Source of the DNA: Synechocystis sp. PCC 6714
GTDB taxonomy: Bacteria; Cyanobacteriota; Cyanobacteriia; Cyanobacteriales; Microcystaceae
NCBI RefSeq assembly: GCF_000478825.2
Contig: NZ_CP007542.1
Coordinates: 3,100,001-3,164,000, forward strand
Length of the DNA: 64,000 bases
Reading direction: 5' to 3'
The position numbers were made by a program, and so were the translations under genes. The notes below the pieces were generated by a model. That model was not told where the DNA came from. It saw nothing but the letters and a program-made list of their open reading frames with translations, and did not search any database. This document shows positions 8,245-16,518 of the stretch, one piece after another. Within the stretch, counting starts at the first letter, position 1; each line of letters begins with the position of its first letter.

Positions 8245-9240
8245 ATGATTCAATTTACCCCTTCTAATCTGACAATAAAGCTGAAATGGACTAAACGAAA
8301 GTTCGTACAGCTTTTTGCTATCTTTCTGGGAGGATTAGTCAGTTTTTTTCTACTTTCTTCTATTCCTTCTGTTGCTAATACCCCCACTACTAAAATTGAA
8401 TTTGTTTCCCCTGATTGGGTAAGTCAACATATTAACAATCCCAAAGTAAAAGTCCTAGACGTACGGATCAATCCTTTGGAATATATTGACGGGCATATCC
8501 CTAAAGCTGTTAACCTTGCTGACAATGTTTTCCGTGGACCCAACGGCTTTTTGCCAGTGCAATACTGGGATGCTGATAAAATTGTGCAATTATTGAGTAA
8601 ATCTGGCGTTAGTAATAACGACCAGGTCGTCGTTTATTCCGACGGTAATAACGTTTTAGGTGCAACTATGGTTGCCTACTTGTTGGAACGTTCTGGAGCT
8701 AAAGAAGTTGCAATAGTAGATGGCGGCTATAAAGGCTTTAAAGATGCAAAGGAAACCGTAACCAAGGAGTTTCCCCGCTATACACCCGGTAGATTTACAT
8801 TACAAGATAATCCTGACATTCGTGTCAGCATAGAACAGCTCAAGCCTTTAATTGGTAAGCCAGGCACCGTAATTATTGATCCCCGTCCAGCGGATCTTTT
8901 TGAAGGCAAAGTTAATCTTTGGGTCAGGAATGGTCATATTCCTGGGGCAAAAAATATTCCTTGGCCGACTTTCACTGAAGCCAATAATCCCGATGAGGCT
9001 CTGAAAAATCCCCATAAGTTGAAATCTTTAGACGAGATTAAACAACTTTTGGCTGAGCGGAATATCAAACCCGACGATAACATTATTGTTTCCTGCAGTA
9101 CTGGACGGGAAGCGACTTTGCAATATATTGTACTTAAACATTTGCTTGGATATCCCAATGTTCGAATTTATGAGGGTTCCTGGACAGAGTACAGCACAAC
9201 AGATTTACCAGTGGAAACCGGTCCCGAAAGGAGTGCTTAG
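8245..9240 (+). CDS. Exported two-domain sulfurtransferase (rhodanese family)
   Basis: 331 residues: basic N-terminus, hydrophobic helix at about 20-43 ending in a plausible signal cleavage region (SSIPSVANT), then two rhodanese domains. The N-terminal domain (about 55-180) has no active-site cysteine (VVVYSDGNN); the C-terminal domain carries it in the loop IIVSCSTGREAT. This layout is typical of thiosulfate or 3-mercaptopyruvate sulfurtransferases. The signal sequence places it in the periplasm or on the outer face of the membrane, where it could transfer sulfane sulfur to cyanide, sulfite or a protein thiol. A GGAG Shine-Dalgarno lies upstream of the ATG. A strong terminator follows. Confidence 0.88.
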   Translation: MIQFTPSNLTIKLKWTKRKFVQLFAIFLGGLVSFFLLSSIPSVANTPTTKIEFVSPDWVSQHINNPKVKVLDVRINPLEYIDGHIPKAVNLADNVFRGPNGFLPVQYWDADKIVQLLSKSGVSNNDQVVVYSDGNNVLGATMVAYLLERSGAKEVAIVDGGYKGFKDAKETVTKEFPRYTPGRFTLQDNPDIRVSIEQLKPLIGKPGTVIIDPRPADLFEGKVNLWVRNGHIPGAKNIPWPTFTEANNPDEALKNPHKLKSLDEIKQLLAERNIKPDDNIIVSCSTGREATLQYIVLKHLLGYPNVRIYEGSWTEYSTTDLPVETGPERSA

Positions 9241-9264
9241 CATTAAATTATGAATGTGGACAAT

Positions 9265-9298
9265 ATCCATCTACTTTTCTATGGTAGGTGGATTTTTT
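9265..9298 (+). terminator. Rho-independent terminator after the rhodanese gene
   Basis: Stem ATCCATCTAC / GTAGGTGGAT with an 8-9 base loop followed by TTTTTT, 25 bp after the rhodanese stop codon. Confidence 0.8.
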
Positions 9299-9323
9299 CT
9301 CTATTTTATGAAAAATCTCACAT

Positions 9324-9959
9324 ATGAACACTAAGACTTTATTTTGGGCGTTGTTTTTTCTACAGATTTTTATATTATTGGCGATCGCCGTTTTCTATTA
9401 TCCCCAAGGAGTCTGGCTAGATCGAGAAATTCTGTTAACCTTACACGGCTCAGCTAGTGCATCTTTGGATCAATTTGCTACTTTGTTCACTGATCTAGCA
9501 ATTTACCAAGGCACAGTACCCATAGTCTTAGTTATAAATTTAATACTAGCCTATGGAAAGAAATGGGGTCATTTAGCTTATGTGGATTTAACCGCTTTAG
9601 GAGCCATTGCATTAGGTTATCAAACGAAAAGTTTTTTTTCCCGTGTGCGTCCCCATTTGTGGCAATCTACTTACCCTTGGCCCGACAGTTTTTCCTTCCC
9701 TAGCAGTCACGCCTTTTCCAGTATGACCCTAGTGATAATTTTAATCATTTTAGGTTGGCAGACTAATTGGAGAAATTTAATCATTATCCTAGGCTCAATT
9801 TTTGTTATCTTCATCGGCTGGACAAGAGTTTATTTAGGAGTTCATTATCCCACTGATATTTTAGGAGGATGGAGTCTGGCCATCGCCTGGAGTTTACTAG
9901 TGCAAGGATTTATTTCAGGTTTCACTAAGAATCGGAATACCATCCTGAAAAACGAGTAA
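9324..9959 (+). CDS. PAP2-superfamily membrane phosphatase
   Basis: 211 residues with about six membrane helices and all three PAP2 motifs: KSFFSRVRP (motif C1), PSSHAFSS (C2, with SSH in place of SGH) and RVYLGVHYPTDILGG (C3, catalytic His and Asp). Family members dephosphorylate undecaprenyl pyrophosphate or phosphatidic acid on the outer face of the membrane. It sits just after the rhodanese terminator and its 3' end overlaps the convergent amidotransferase gene by 45 bp. Confidence 0.88.
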   Translation: MNTKTLFWALFFLQIFILLAIAVFYYPQGVWLDREILLTLHGSASASLDQFATLFTDLAIYQGTVPIVLVINLILAYGKKWGHLAYVDLTALGAIALGYQTKSFFSRVRPHLWQSTYPWPDSFSFPSSHAFSSMTLVIILIILGWQTNWRNLIIILGSIFVIFIGWTRVYLGVHYPTDILGGWSLAIAWSLLVQGFISGFTKNRNTILKNE

Positions 9960-10691
9960 TTTTCCGGGGGCGATCGCCGTCCAAGATTCATTATCGGTTA
10001 AGGGAATTGTGGCAATAATTGCTACTCTATCTTCTTGACTGGTCAGGGCCTGAAAATCAACGGTAATATCTTCATCCACTAAATGGGCAGCGGCAAAGGG
10101 AGCCTGGCGGACAAGGTAATGAAGTTGGGTTGTACAATAAACAAACAAATATTCTCCATTAGAAAGTAGGCAATTGAAAATGCCATAGCTGGAGAAAATA
10201 TCCATTATTGTCTGCAAAACCTGACGAAGTTTTTCTAGGCTTGGTTTACTGTTAGGGAAGTTTTCCCGCAAGATTTGTAACAATAAACAAAAAGCTTTTT
10301 CACTATCGGTTGCCCCCACCGGTTGATAGGGACCGATTAAGTTAGGCTCAAAATTTTCCAAATTACCATTGTGGGCAAAAACCCAGTAGTTTCCCCACAA
10401 CTCTCGCTGAAAAGGATGACAATTTTCTAAGCCTACTTCACCTTGGGTCGCTTTACGGATATGGGCAATAACATTACGGGACTTAATCGGATATTTTTTG
10501 ACTAGCTCAGCGATTGGGGAACTAATGGACGGATTATCATCCAAAAATAAGCGACAGCCTAAATCTTCAAAAAAGGCAATGCCCCAGCCATCTCGATGTT
10601 CATCGGTCTTGCCACCTCTAGCACAAAATCCTTCAAAAGAAAAACAAATGTCAGTAGGAACATTACAATTCATGCCGAGTAATTGACACAT
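9915..10691 (-). CDS. Class II glutamine amidotransferase-like protein (YafJ type)
   Basis: About 259 residues starting MCQLLGMNC, where Cys2 would be the N-terminal nucleophile after Met removal. The Ntn-hydrolase glutaminase fold is supported by RDGWGIAFFED, the substrate-binding arginine in AHIRKATQGEV, CHPFQRELWGNYWVFAHNGNL (oxyanion region) and the GATDSEKAFCLLL segment. There is no synthetase domain, so it is a stand-alone member such as YafJ; its acceptor is unknown. I chose the ATG at 10691 so that the catalytic Cys follows Met directly. Confidence 0.85.
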   Translation of the reverse strand: MCQLLGMNCNVPTDICFSFEGFCARGGKTDEHRDGWGIAFFEDLGCRLFLDDNPSISSPIAELVKKYPIKSRNVIAHIRKATQGEVGLENCHPFQRELWGNYWVFAHNGNLENFEPNLIGPYQPVGATDSEKAFCLLLQILRENFPNSKPSLEKLRQVLQTIMDIFSSYGIFNCLLSNGEYLFVYCTTQLHYLVRQAPFAAAHLVDEDITVDFQALTSQEDRVAIIATIPLTDNESWTAIAPGKLLVFQDGIPILSET

Positions 10692-10858
10692 GATCAGCAA
10701 AATAACCTATATAAATCCGCAAGCTAGTTACCCCCACTTCTTATATCACGAATTTCTCTGCTAAACTTGAAATTGAAAATAATTTATCTTTCCCTTGCCT
10801 CAGCCATTGACCCCAAGTGTATTTTTTAATTATTAGTATTGTCAGTGTTGTGACTTGA

Positions 10859-10911
10859 AACCACTTACTTATTGCTGTGTCTACAATGATACAAATCATA
10901 GCTAAGTGGTT
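10859..10911. repeat. Nested inverted repeats in the DUF202-amidotransferase gap
   Basis: Outer arms AACCACTTA and TAAGTGGTT (perfect 9 bp, 35 bp apart) enclose an inner ATGAT-ACAA-ATCAT hairpin, which lies off-centre. The gap 10692-10958 holds no gene. The element is about 50 bp past the DUF202 stop and about 170 bp upstream of the amidotransferase. No T-run follows the outer stem on the minus strand, so it may be a structured leader or processed 3' end rather than a classical terminator. Confidence 0.45.
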
Positions 10912-10958
10912 ATTACGACATTATTTTCTTAATAAAAATAAAGCAGATACGAATCGAA

Positions 10959-11378
10959 TCATTCAAAAACGATACTACTTAAAGGATTTAAAGGAGCTGT
11001 AAAAAGATAGAAAATTACCCCGGAACCTAACACCAAGATCGAGAGGCTGAAAATAATAACCCACCGATCAGCGGGTTCGTAGGTATCTTCATCAATATCA
11101 TAGCGAACGGCAAAGTAATGTTGAGTTGAAAGTAAAACAGTCAGCAGACCAATGATGGAAAAAAATAACCCTAGTTTCCAACCATTTCCAGGGCTATGCA
11201 CCTCAGGTGGTTGAAACACTCTCAGGCGGGCAATAAGTACTCCAAATCCCATCAAGGCTACAGCACTCCGTAGCCAGGCTAAGTAAGTTCTTTCGTTAGC
11301 CAAGTGATCCCGAATTCTAGAGGAGTTACGCCGTTTTTTTTGTTCTGAATTATCCAAGGATTTATTATCTACTTGCAT
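10959..11378 (-). CDS. DUF202 (YidH-like) membrane protein
   Basis: 139 residues with the DUF202 signature RDHLANERTYLAWLRSAVAL followed by three hydrophobic helices (about 38-55, 76-95 and 110-132). The family is small inner-membrane proteins of unknown function. It lies 73 bp downstream of the first CadD-type gene on the same strand and is probably co-transcribed with the CadD cluster. Confidence 0.82.
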   Translation of the reverse strand: MQVDNKSLDNSEQKKRRNSSRIRDHLANERTYLAWLRSAVALMGFGVLIARLRVFQPPEVHSPGNGWKLGLFFSIIGLLTVLLSTQHYFAVRYDIDEDTYEPADRWVIIFSLSILVLGSGVIFYLFTAPLNPLSSIVFE

Positions 11379-11451
11379 TTTTAAACAGGTATATCTTAAA
11401 GTTTATAACCAATAATTATAGGAAGATTTTTAAAGAATTACCGATGAATTG

Positions 11452-12126
11452 TTATTTGAGTAACAGTCTTAATAATTTGTAACTTCCGCTATCCCCAAAA
11501 ATCCATACGCCCAAACCAATAAGCACAAAAGGCATAATTCTCTGGCCATATCTAGTGACTATTTTTCTTATCAAGGGATGACCAGTTAAATAATAGGCAG
11601 TAGCACAACGTGCGGCAACTAAAACCAAAAAAATGCTAATGACAACCCATAGGCCTAACCAAGATAGACTGGCAAAAAAAGGAACATAAATGCCAATATT
11701 GTCACCGCCATTAGCAATGGAAATGGCAGCAATTCCATAAACTTGCGGGGAGAGAAAAGCACTAATTGGATTGACAACTGCAGTCGGTGGAGATTGGGGG
11801 GATTGAATGGTATTTTGTAAAGACTGGAATGCCTCATCCTCTGAACTTAAATCATGCAAATGTTTTATTCCTATAAATATTGGTACTAATCCCAGCAATC
11901 CTGTCCATTCTTTTGAAACGATTAATCCACCAAAAAAACCAGGTAAGCTAAGCAAAATAATGACAATAAAACCAATATATTGACTAAATACAATATGACG
12001 AATACGTAAATTAGACTGGGGAGATTTTGCTTGGGAAAAGAAAAACATCAAGATTAAAACATCGTCTAAATTGGTGGCTACAAAAGCAGACACTGCACTA
12101 ATTATTGTTTGTGATAGCCAACCCAT
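11452..12126 (-). CDS. CadD-family transporter, copy 1
   Basis: 224-residue membrane protein of the cadmium-resistance transporter (CadD/LysE-superfamily) type, with about six helices. Both internal signatures are present: ATNLDDVLILMFFFSQ in the first half and NGGDNIGIYVPFFAS in the second. Charged, proline-containing linker at about 90-120. Members have been linked to efflux of Cd(II) or organic cations, but substrates in cyanobacteria are not established. It is the last of three tandem paralogues on the minus strand. Confidence 0.85.
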   Translation of the reverse strand: MGWLSQTIISAVSAFVATNLDDVLILMFFFSQAKSPQSNLRIRHIVFSQYIGFIVIILLSLPGFFGGLIVSKEWTGLLGLVPIFIGIKHLHDLSSEDEAFQSLQNTIQSPQSPPTAVVNPISAFLSPQVYGIAAISIANGGDNIGIYVPFFASLSWLGLWVVISIFLVLVAARCATAYYLTGHPLIRKIVTRYGQRIMPFVLIGLGVWIFGDSGSYKLLRLLLK

Positions 12127-12200
12127 GCTTGATATTAATTTTGATGAAATTTAGTTTAGCAATGATCATTAGCTAAAATCTAACCCATCTTATTATCTTA

Positions 12201-12950
12201 TTAACAAGATAAATGAGGACTGCTAAAATTTGCTAGGTAAACAGCGATAGTAATTAAAATTAGGACAACTAAACTTTGATGGTCAAGGGTGTGACTATCG
12301 AAGATAATAAGCGCCCCCAAGATAATTAGGACAAAAGGGATAATAACATCTCCATAGCGAGTGATATAGTCGGCCATAATTTTAACCTTTGTAAGTTGGT
12401 AAGCGACGTAGCACCAAAGCCCGACTAACAGAAAAAATATGCCTAAAATAATCGTTAAGCTTTGCCAAGAACTATTGGCAAATAATGGTAGATAAATACC
12501 AACATTGTCGCCGCCATTAGCAAAAGTAATTGCCGCTACGCTATAGGTCTGAGCTGTAAAAATTCCTCCTAGTGGTATTTTCAATTTTAAATTATTTAAA
12601 TTATTGGAGTTATCTGCAGGATTTAATGCAGAAGTGATTACTGCTTCAGAATTTTCATCACTTTCATCTCCATTGCCCACGAGTAAACGATTAAGTCCAA
12701 TTAAAATAGGTACTAAACCTAGTAAACCTATCCATGGACGGGGTAATAACAGACCACCCAAAAATCCAGGTAAACTGATAATGATCAACGCCAAGAATCC
12801 TAAGTATTGCCCTGCAACAATCTGCCGACGGCGAAAACTTAGATCAGTTTGAGTAAAAAAAAGTAAAAGAATTAAAATATCATCCAAATTTGTAGCTAAA
12901 AAAGCCGTAATACCTGTTGGAATCGCAGTCAAAAGACCAAATTCATCCAT
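12201..12950 (-). CDS. CadD-family transporter, copy 2
   Basis: 249 residues, paralogous to its neighbours: ATNLDDILILLLFFTQ and NGGDNVGIYLPLFAN motifs, about six membrane helices, and a longer Glu/Asn-rich cytoplasmic linker around 95-125. It is 74 bp upstream of copy 1 on the same strand, consistent with an operon. Substrate unknown; the intact aspartates in both motifs argue that it is functional. Confidence 0.85.
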   Translation of the reverse strand: MDEFGLLTAIPTGITAFLATNLDDILILLLFFTQTDLSFRRRQIVAGQYLGFLALIIISLPGFLGGLLLPRPWIGLLGLVPILIGLNRLLVGNGDESDENSEAVITSALNPADNSNNLNNLKLKIPLGGIFTAQTYSVAAITFANGGDNVGIYLPLFANSSWQSLTIILGIFFLLVGLWCYVAYQLTKVKIMADYITRYGDVIIPFVLIILGALIIFDSHTLDHQSLVVLILITIAVYLANFSSPHLSC

Positions 12951-13120
12951 GGTTTAGTCTCCTGGGAATAGCTTGAATATCTCCACTCTAATTAAAGAGA
13001 TCAGAAGAATCAAACAGAGTTTTTTCTTCAATCCATAAATTTAATTTATACTGTAATCCGAAATCCGACTAATACTTATTAATACTTAGTCCCACTCAGC
13101 CTCAAATGAGTGCTACGCAG

Positions 13121-13798
13121 TTATGAAATATTAGAAAATAGTTTATATGACTCATTATCTATAATTATTCTCAACCCCAACCACATTAAGACAAAAGGAA
13201 ATAACTTACCAGCATAACGACTTAAAATCACCGCAATACCAGGTTGGCGGGTCAGATGATAGGAGATAAATAACCAAGTACCAATAATAAAATAACAAAT
13301 TGGAATAATAATAAGGAGACTACTGAAATTGCTACTAGCGAAAAGAGGGATGTAGATACCAAGATTATTGCCTCCGTTGGAAATAGTCACAGCAGAAACT
13401 TTGTAGGTTTGGCGATCGCGGAGTGTATCCCATAGAGACAAGCGACGGGAATCAAAGCCATGGTATTGTAAATTTCTTTTTTTTGCCTCCGTTGTGTTGG
13501 CGGAGAAATCTTCTTTATTGGCTATAATTAAGCGTAGATTATTTACCCCAATTAATATTGGCAATATTCCCAGTAGTCCAATCCAATCAGAGGGGATAAT
13601 TAAGCCAACTACAAACCCAACTAAGCTCACTACAATCAAAGCTGTAAAACCAATTATTTCACCAAAAATAACATGCTTAGGGCGAAAATTTCGATTAACT
13701 TCGCTAAAAAAACCTGTTAAGTAAATATTATCATCGAAGGTAGTTGCTACCCCTGTGGCTATTCCCACTTTTATAGTTGCTAATAACCAATCTATCAT
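13121..13798 (-). CDS. CadD-family transporter, copy 3 (divergent motif)
   Basis: 225 residues. The first motif reads ATTFDDNIYLTGFFSE and the second NGGNNLGIYIPLFAS, so the Asp of the usual NGGDN signature is Asn here. Otherwise the helical pattern and length match copies 1 and 2. It is the promoter-proximal gene of the cluster, 170 bp upstream of copy 2, and is divergent from the SsuA/TauA-like binding-protein gene. The altered motif suggests a different substrate or a non-transporting partner subunit; that is inference. Confidence 0.82.
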   Translation of the reverse strand: MIDWLLATIKVGIATGVATTFDDNIYLTGFFSEVNRNFRPKHVIFGEIIGFTALIVVSLVGFVVGLIIPSDWIGLLGILPILIGVNNLRLIIANKEDFSANTTEAKKRNLQYHGFDSRRLSLWDTLRDRQTYKVSAVTISNGGNNLGIYIPLFASSNFSSLLIIIPICYFIIGTWLFISYHLTRQPGIAVILSRYAGKLFPFVLMWLGLRIIIDNESYKLFSNIS

Positions 13799-14149
13799 TG
13801 TAATTTAAAACATTTTGGTACTTAATTTCTCTATATTTATGTTGAAACTGCCAAATTAAATAGGTGGCTTCTTAGGCAACATAAAAATGGGCAGATAAAA
13901 ATTCAAAACTTGAACTTTAATAATTACTTATACCTACTTGATTACTTAAATATTTTTATAATAAAAAAGATAGTATCTTGTACAAGAATTAGTTTTTTGA
14001 CGATACCATTTGATAGTTTAGAAGATATGTATCTTGTGACTCAATCAATCCATAAAATATTTTTATGTAAAAGCTTATACAAAAAGTGTAATTATTTTTG
14101 TAACTAAGATAGAATCTTTTCTTTATGGATGTAATTTATATTTTTATCT
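13799..14149. other. AT-rich divergent intergenic region
   Basis: 350 bp between the divergent CadD copy 3 and the binding-protein gene. Very AT-rich, with only a 65-residue low-complexity frame (13910-14107) that I do not believe codes. It probably holds both promoters and any site for the LysR regulator encoded downstream. I see no convincing conserved element. Confidence 0.5.
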
Positions 14150-15436
14150 GTGATTAATTATTGCTTTAAAAAAATTTTCTGTTTTGGCCGACAACCTACA
14201 AGAAAATTGTTACGGGGGATGCCGCGGTTAATTTGGTATCACTTGACCCGCCATCGATTAATTATTTTATTTTTCATTGGATTTTTCTTAAGTTTTCTAA
14301 TAAGCGTAATTCTAGGGGGGGATAGTGTCTCTCAAACTAGTGAAAATACATCAAATGCTCCGATAAGCTCATTTACTTTGCCGTCCAATACAACCCGTCG
14401 TTTAGTTGAAACCATACTTTTATTTGTCGGAGGAATAATTTTTTGTATTTTTTTAGATCGATGGTTTTTTCAGCATTTTAATGGCAACGAAGATAGCCTA
14501 TTAGTCCGGGAAGCCAAACGACTTAAAAGACTCAATATCGGCTACCCTGAGGGGATGACTAATTTTACTGTGCTAAGGGAACAAAAATTACTAGAAAAGC
14601 ACCTAGAACCCTTGGGAGTAACTATTACTTGGACAAGCTTTTTATCAGCATCTACCTTGATTGAAGCCTTGAGCAATGGATCGATAGATTTTTGTGGTGG
14701 TGGAGGAACAGCTAGTGTTTTTTCCCAGGCCGCAGAACATGTTTTTATGAGAGTTGCCAAGGAAAAATATACAATCCCCAAAGGCCAGGCAATCCTCGTG
14801 CGGAATGATTCTCCAATCCAAAAGATAGAGGACTTAAAAGGGAAGAAAGTTGCTTTAGATCAAGGTTCCAGTGCCCACTATGTGTTGATCAGGGCTTTGA
14901 AAAAAGCAGGACTAAACTATGAAGATATTGACCCAGTCTACTTAACCCAACCGGAGGCCTTACCTAAATTTTACCGGGGCGAAGTGGACGCTTGGGTTGT
15001 TTGGGTTCCCTATACTCCCACCGCCGCTAGGAGTAATTACCCTGGCCGAGTTTTAGCCGATCTAGAAGATGTCTTTGGCAATCAGGCTTCCCTAGAAGTT
15101 CCAACTTTATATTATGCTGTGCCTGAGTTGGTACGAGATTATCCAAATATTTTAAAAGTTATCCTCGAAGAAGTAAATGAAGCAGGGATTTGGTCGAAGA
15201 AACGAGAGCTGGAGGCGGCCCAGCGTTTGGTAGAAAATCATCAATTAGATCCTGCAATTTTAGCTAATTTACAACAGCGTAGTATTGAAAGAGCAATTAT
15301 TCCAATTGATGATTTAACCCTTAATACTTTGCAACGCCAAGCTAATATTTTTAGTGATTTGAAACTAATTCCAGAACGGATTAACGTTAAGGATGGAACT
15401 TATAGTTTACAAACCCGACAAAATTGGACCTATTAG
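14150..15436 (+). CDS. Membrane-anchored SsuA/TauA-like substrate-binding protein
   Basis: 428 residues. A very basic N-terminus is followed by two predicted helices (about 38-56 and 85-102) joined by a polar Ser/Thr/Asn loop, then a full SsuA/TauA/NMT1-type periplasmic-binding fold (about 125-420; NIGYPEGMTNFTVLREQKLLEKHLEPLGV-like start, ALSNGSIDFCGGGGTAS, LKGKKVALDQGSSAHYVL, GEVDAWVVWVPYTP). There is no signal-peptidase or lipobox site. Positive charges flank both the N-terminus and the end of helix 2, which predicts a binding domain facing the cytoplasm. No ABC permease or ATPase is adjacent. The start GTG at 14150 is uncertain; ATG 14219 is an alternative that keeps both helices. Confidence 0.75.
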   Translation: MINYCFKKIFCFGRQPTRKLLRGMPRLIWYHLTRHRLIILFFIGFFLSFLISVILGGDSVSQTSENTSNAPISSFTLPSNTTRRLVETILLFVGGIIFCIFLDRWFFQHFNGNEDSLLVREAKRLKRLNIGYPEGMTNFTVLREQKLLEKHLEPLGVTITWTSFLSASTLIEALSNGSIDFCGGGGTASVFSQAAEHVFMRVAKEKYTIPKGQAILVRNDSPIQKIEDLKGKKVALDQGSSAHYVLIRALKKAGLNYEDIDPVYLTQPEALPKFYRGEVDAWVVWVPYTPTAARSNYPGRVLADLEDVFGNQASLEVPTLYYAVPELVRDYPNILKVILEEVNEAGIWSKKRELEAAQRLVENHQLDPAILANLQQRSIERAIIPIDDLTLNTLQRQANIFSDLKLIPERINVKDGTYSLQTRQNWTY

Positions 15437-15465
15437 TTGCCAAATTTTAAGCTGGACTTTTATGT

Positions 15466-16395
15466 ATGACTCTAGAACAATTGCGTGTATTTTTAGCTGT
15501 GGCTAAGCATCTTCATTTTACTAATGCCGCTGAGGAGCTTTATCTGACACAACCAGCGGTTAGTGCTGCAATTCACATTTTAGAGGCTGATTACGGAGTG
15601 AAATTATTTCATCGCATGGGCAGAAGAATTGAAATCACTTCAGCGGGAAAAATGCTCCAGATAGAAGCACAAAAAATTTTGGATCAAGTAACGCTGACGG
15701 AGCGAGCACTAAGGGAATTAAATAATTTGCAGCAGGGAGAACTTAATTTAGGTTCTAGCTTGACTATAGGAAACTATTGGTTACCGGAAAAAATTAGTAA
15801 ATTTAAGCAAAAATATCCAGGAATTTCTGTTAATTGCACCTTAGCTAATGCCAATGATATTTGTGGCGGTACTGTGACTGGTTTATATGATTTAGGTATT
15901 ATTGCTGGGGAAGTTAAGCTTAACTTGAAAAAAAATATTGTGTCAGAAATTGTCGGAAGAGATCGCCTACAGATTGTAGTTGGTCAATCCCATCCTTGGT
16001 TTGATCAACCGGAAATTATGGTTGATGATTTAGTAAACACCAGTTGGGTGATGAGAGAGGATGGCTCTGGTAGTCAACAAGCCTTTGAGCGGGCATTGCA
16101 AAATTGGGGAATTAATCCCCAAGCCCTTGATGTTGCTTTATTGTTTAATAGTAGTGAAATGGTCAAAGCGGTCGTGGAACAGGGAGTAGGGGCAACGGCT
16201 TTACCAGAATTAATGATTAGGAAAGAACTAAAATTAAATACTTTGCGTTCTATTAAAGTCTTGGACTCCTCTAGAGCTGAGGAGATGGCCATTATTAGAC
16301 CAATACTAAAGTTAAAACATTTACATCGTTTTCAGACCCGTATTGTTCAAGCCTTTGAAGAAATACTCTGCCAGGATTTTGATCATAACTTTTAG
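15466..16395 (+). CDS. LysR-family regulator (CysL/YeiE-like)
   Basis: 309 residues: N-terminal winged helix (1-60; TLEQLRVFLAVAKHLHFTNA, TQPAVSAAI) and a C-terminal periplasmic-binding-like effector domain (about 90-300, starting GELNLGSSLTIGNYWLP). The effector domain resembles the branch that includes CysL and YeiE, known regulators linked to sulfite and sulfur metabolism. It follows the binding-protein gene by 29 bp and is probably co-transcribed. It may sense a sulfur compound and control the divergent CadD cluster; the target is inference. Confidence 0.85.
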   Translation: MTLEQLRVFLAVAKHLHFTNAAEELYLTQPAVSAAIHILEADYGVKLFHRMGRRIEITSAGKMLQIEAQKILDQVTLTERALRELNNLQQGELNLGSSLTIGNYWLPEKISKFKQKYPGISVNCTLANANDICGGTVTGLYDLGIIAGEVKLNLKKNIVSEIVGRDRLQIVVGQSHPWFDQPEIMVDDLVNTSWVMREDGSGSQQAFERALQNWGINPQALDVALLFNSSEMVKAVVEQGVGATALPELMIRKELKLNTLRSIKVLDSSRAEEMAIIRPILKLKHLHRFQTRIVQAFEEILCQDFDHNF

Positions 16396-16518
16396 ACTAT
16401 GTTTGAAAGCTTCTCTATCCCACCAATTTGAGAGGAAATTTAACTTAAAATTACCTAAATTTATCAGAGCTTTAGTAGATTGATTTAGGAGGCAAATTTT
16501 AATTTTTCAAATGGTCTC

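Noticed and set aside
13910-14107. 65-residue ORF in the AT-rich CadD / binding-protein gap
   Set aside because: Low-complexity, Ile/Leu/Tyr/Lys-rich, no Shine-Dalgarno and no recognisable family; expected by chance in such AT-rich DNA.
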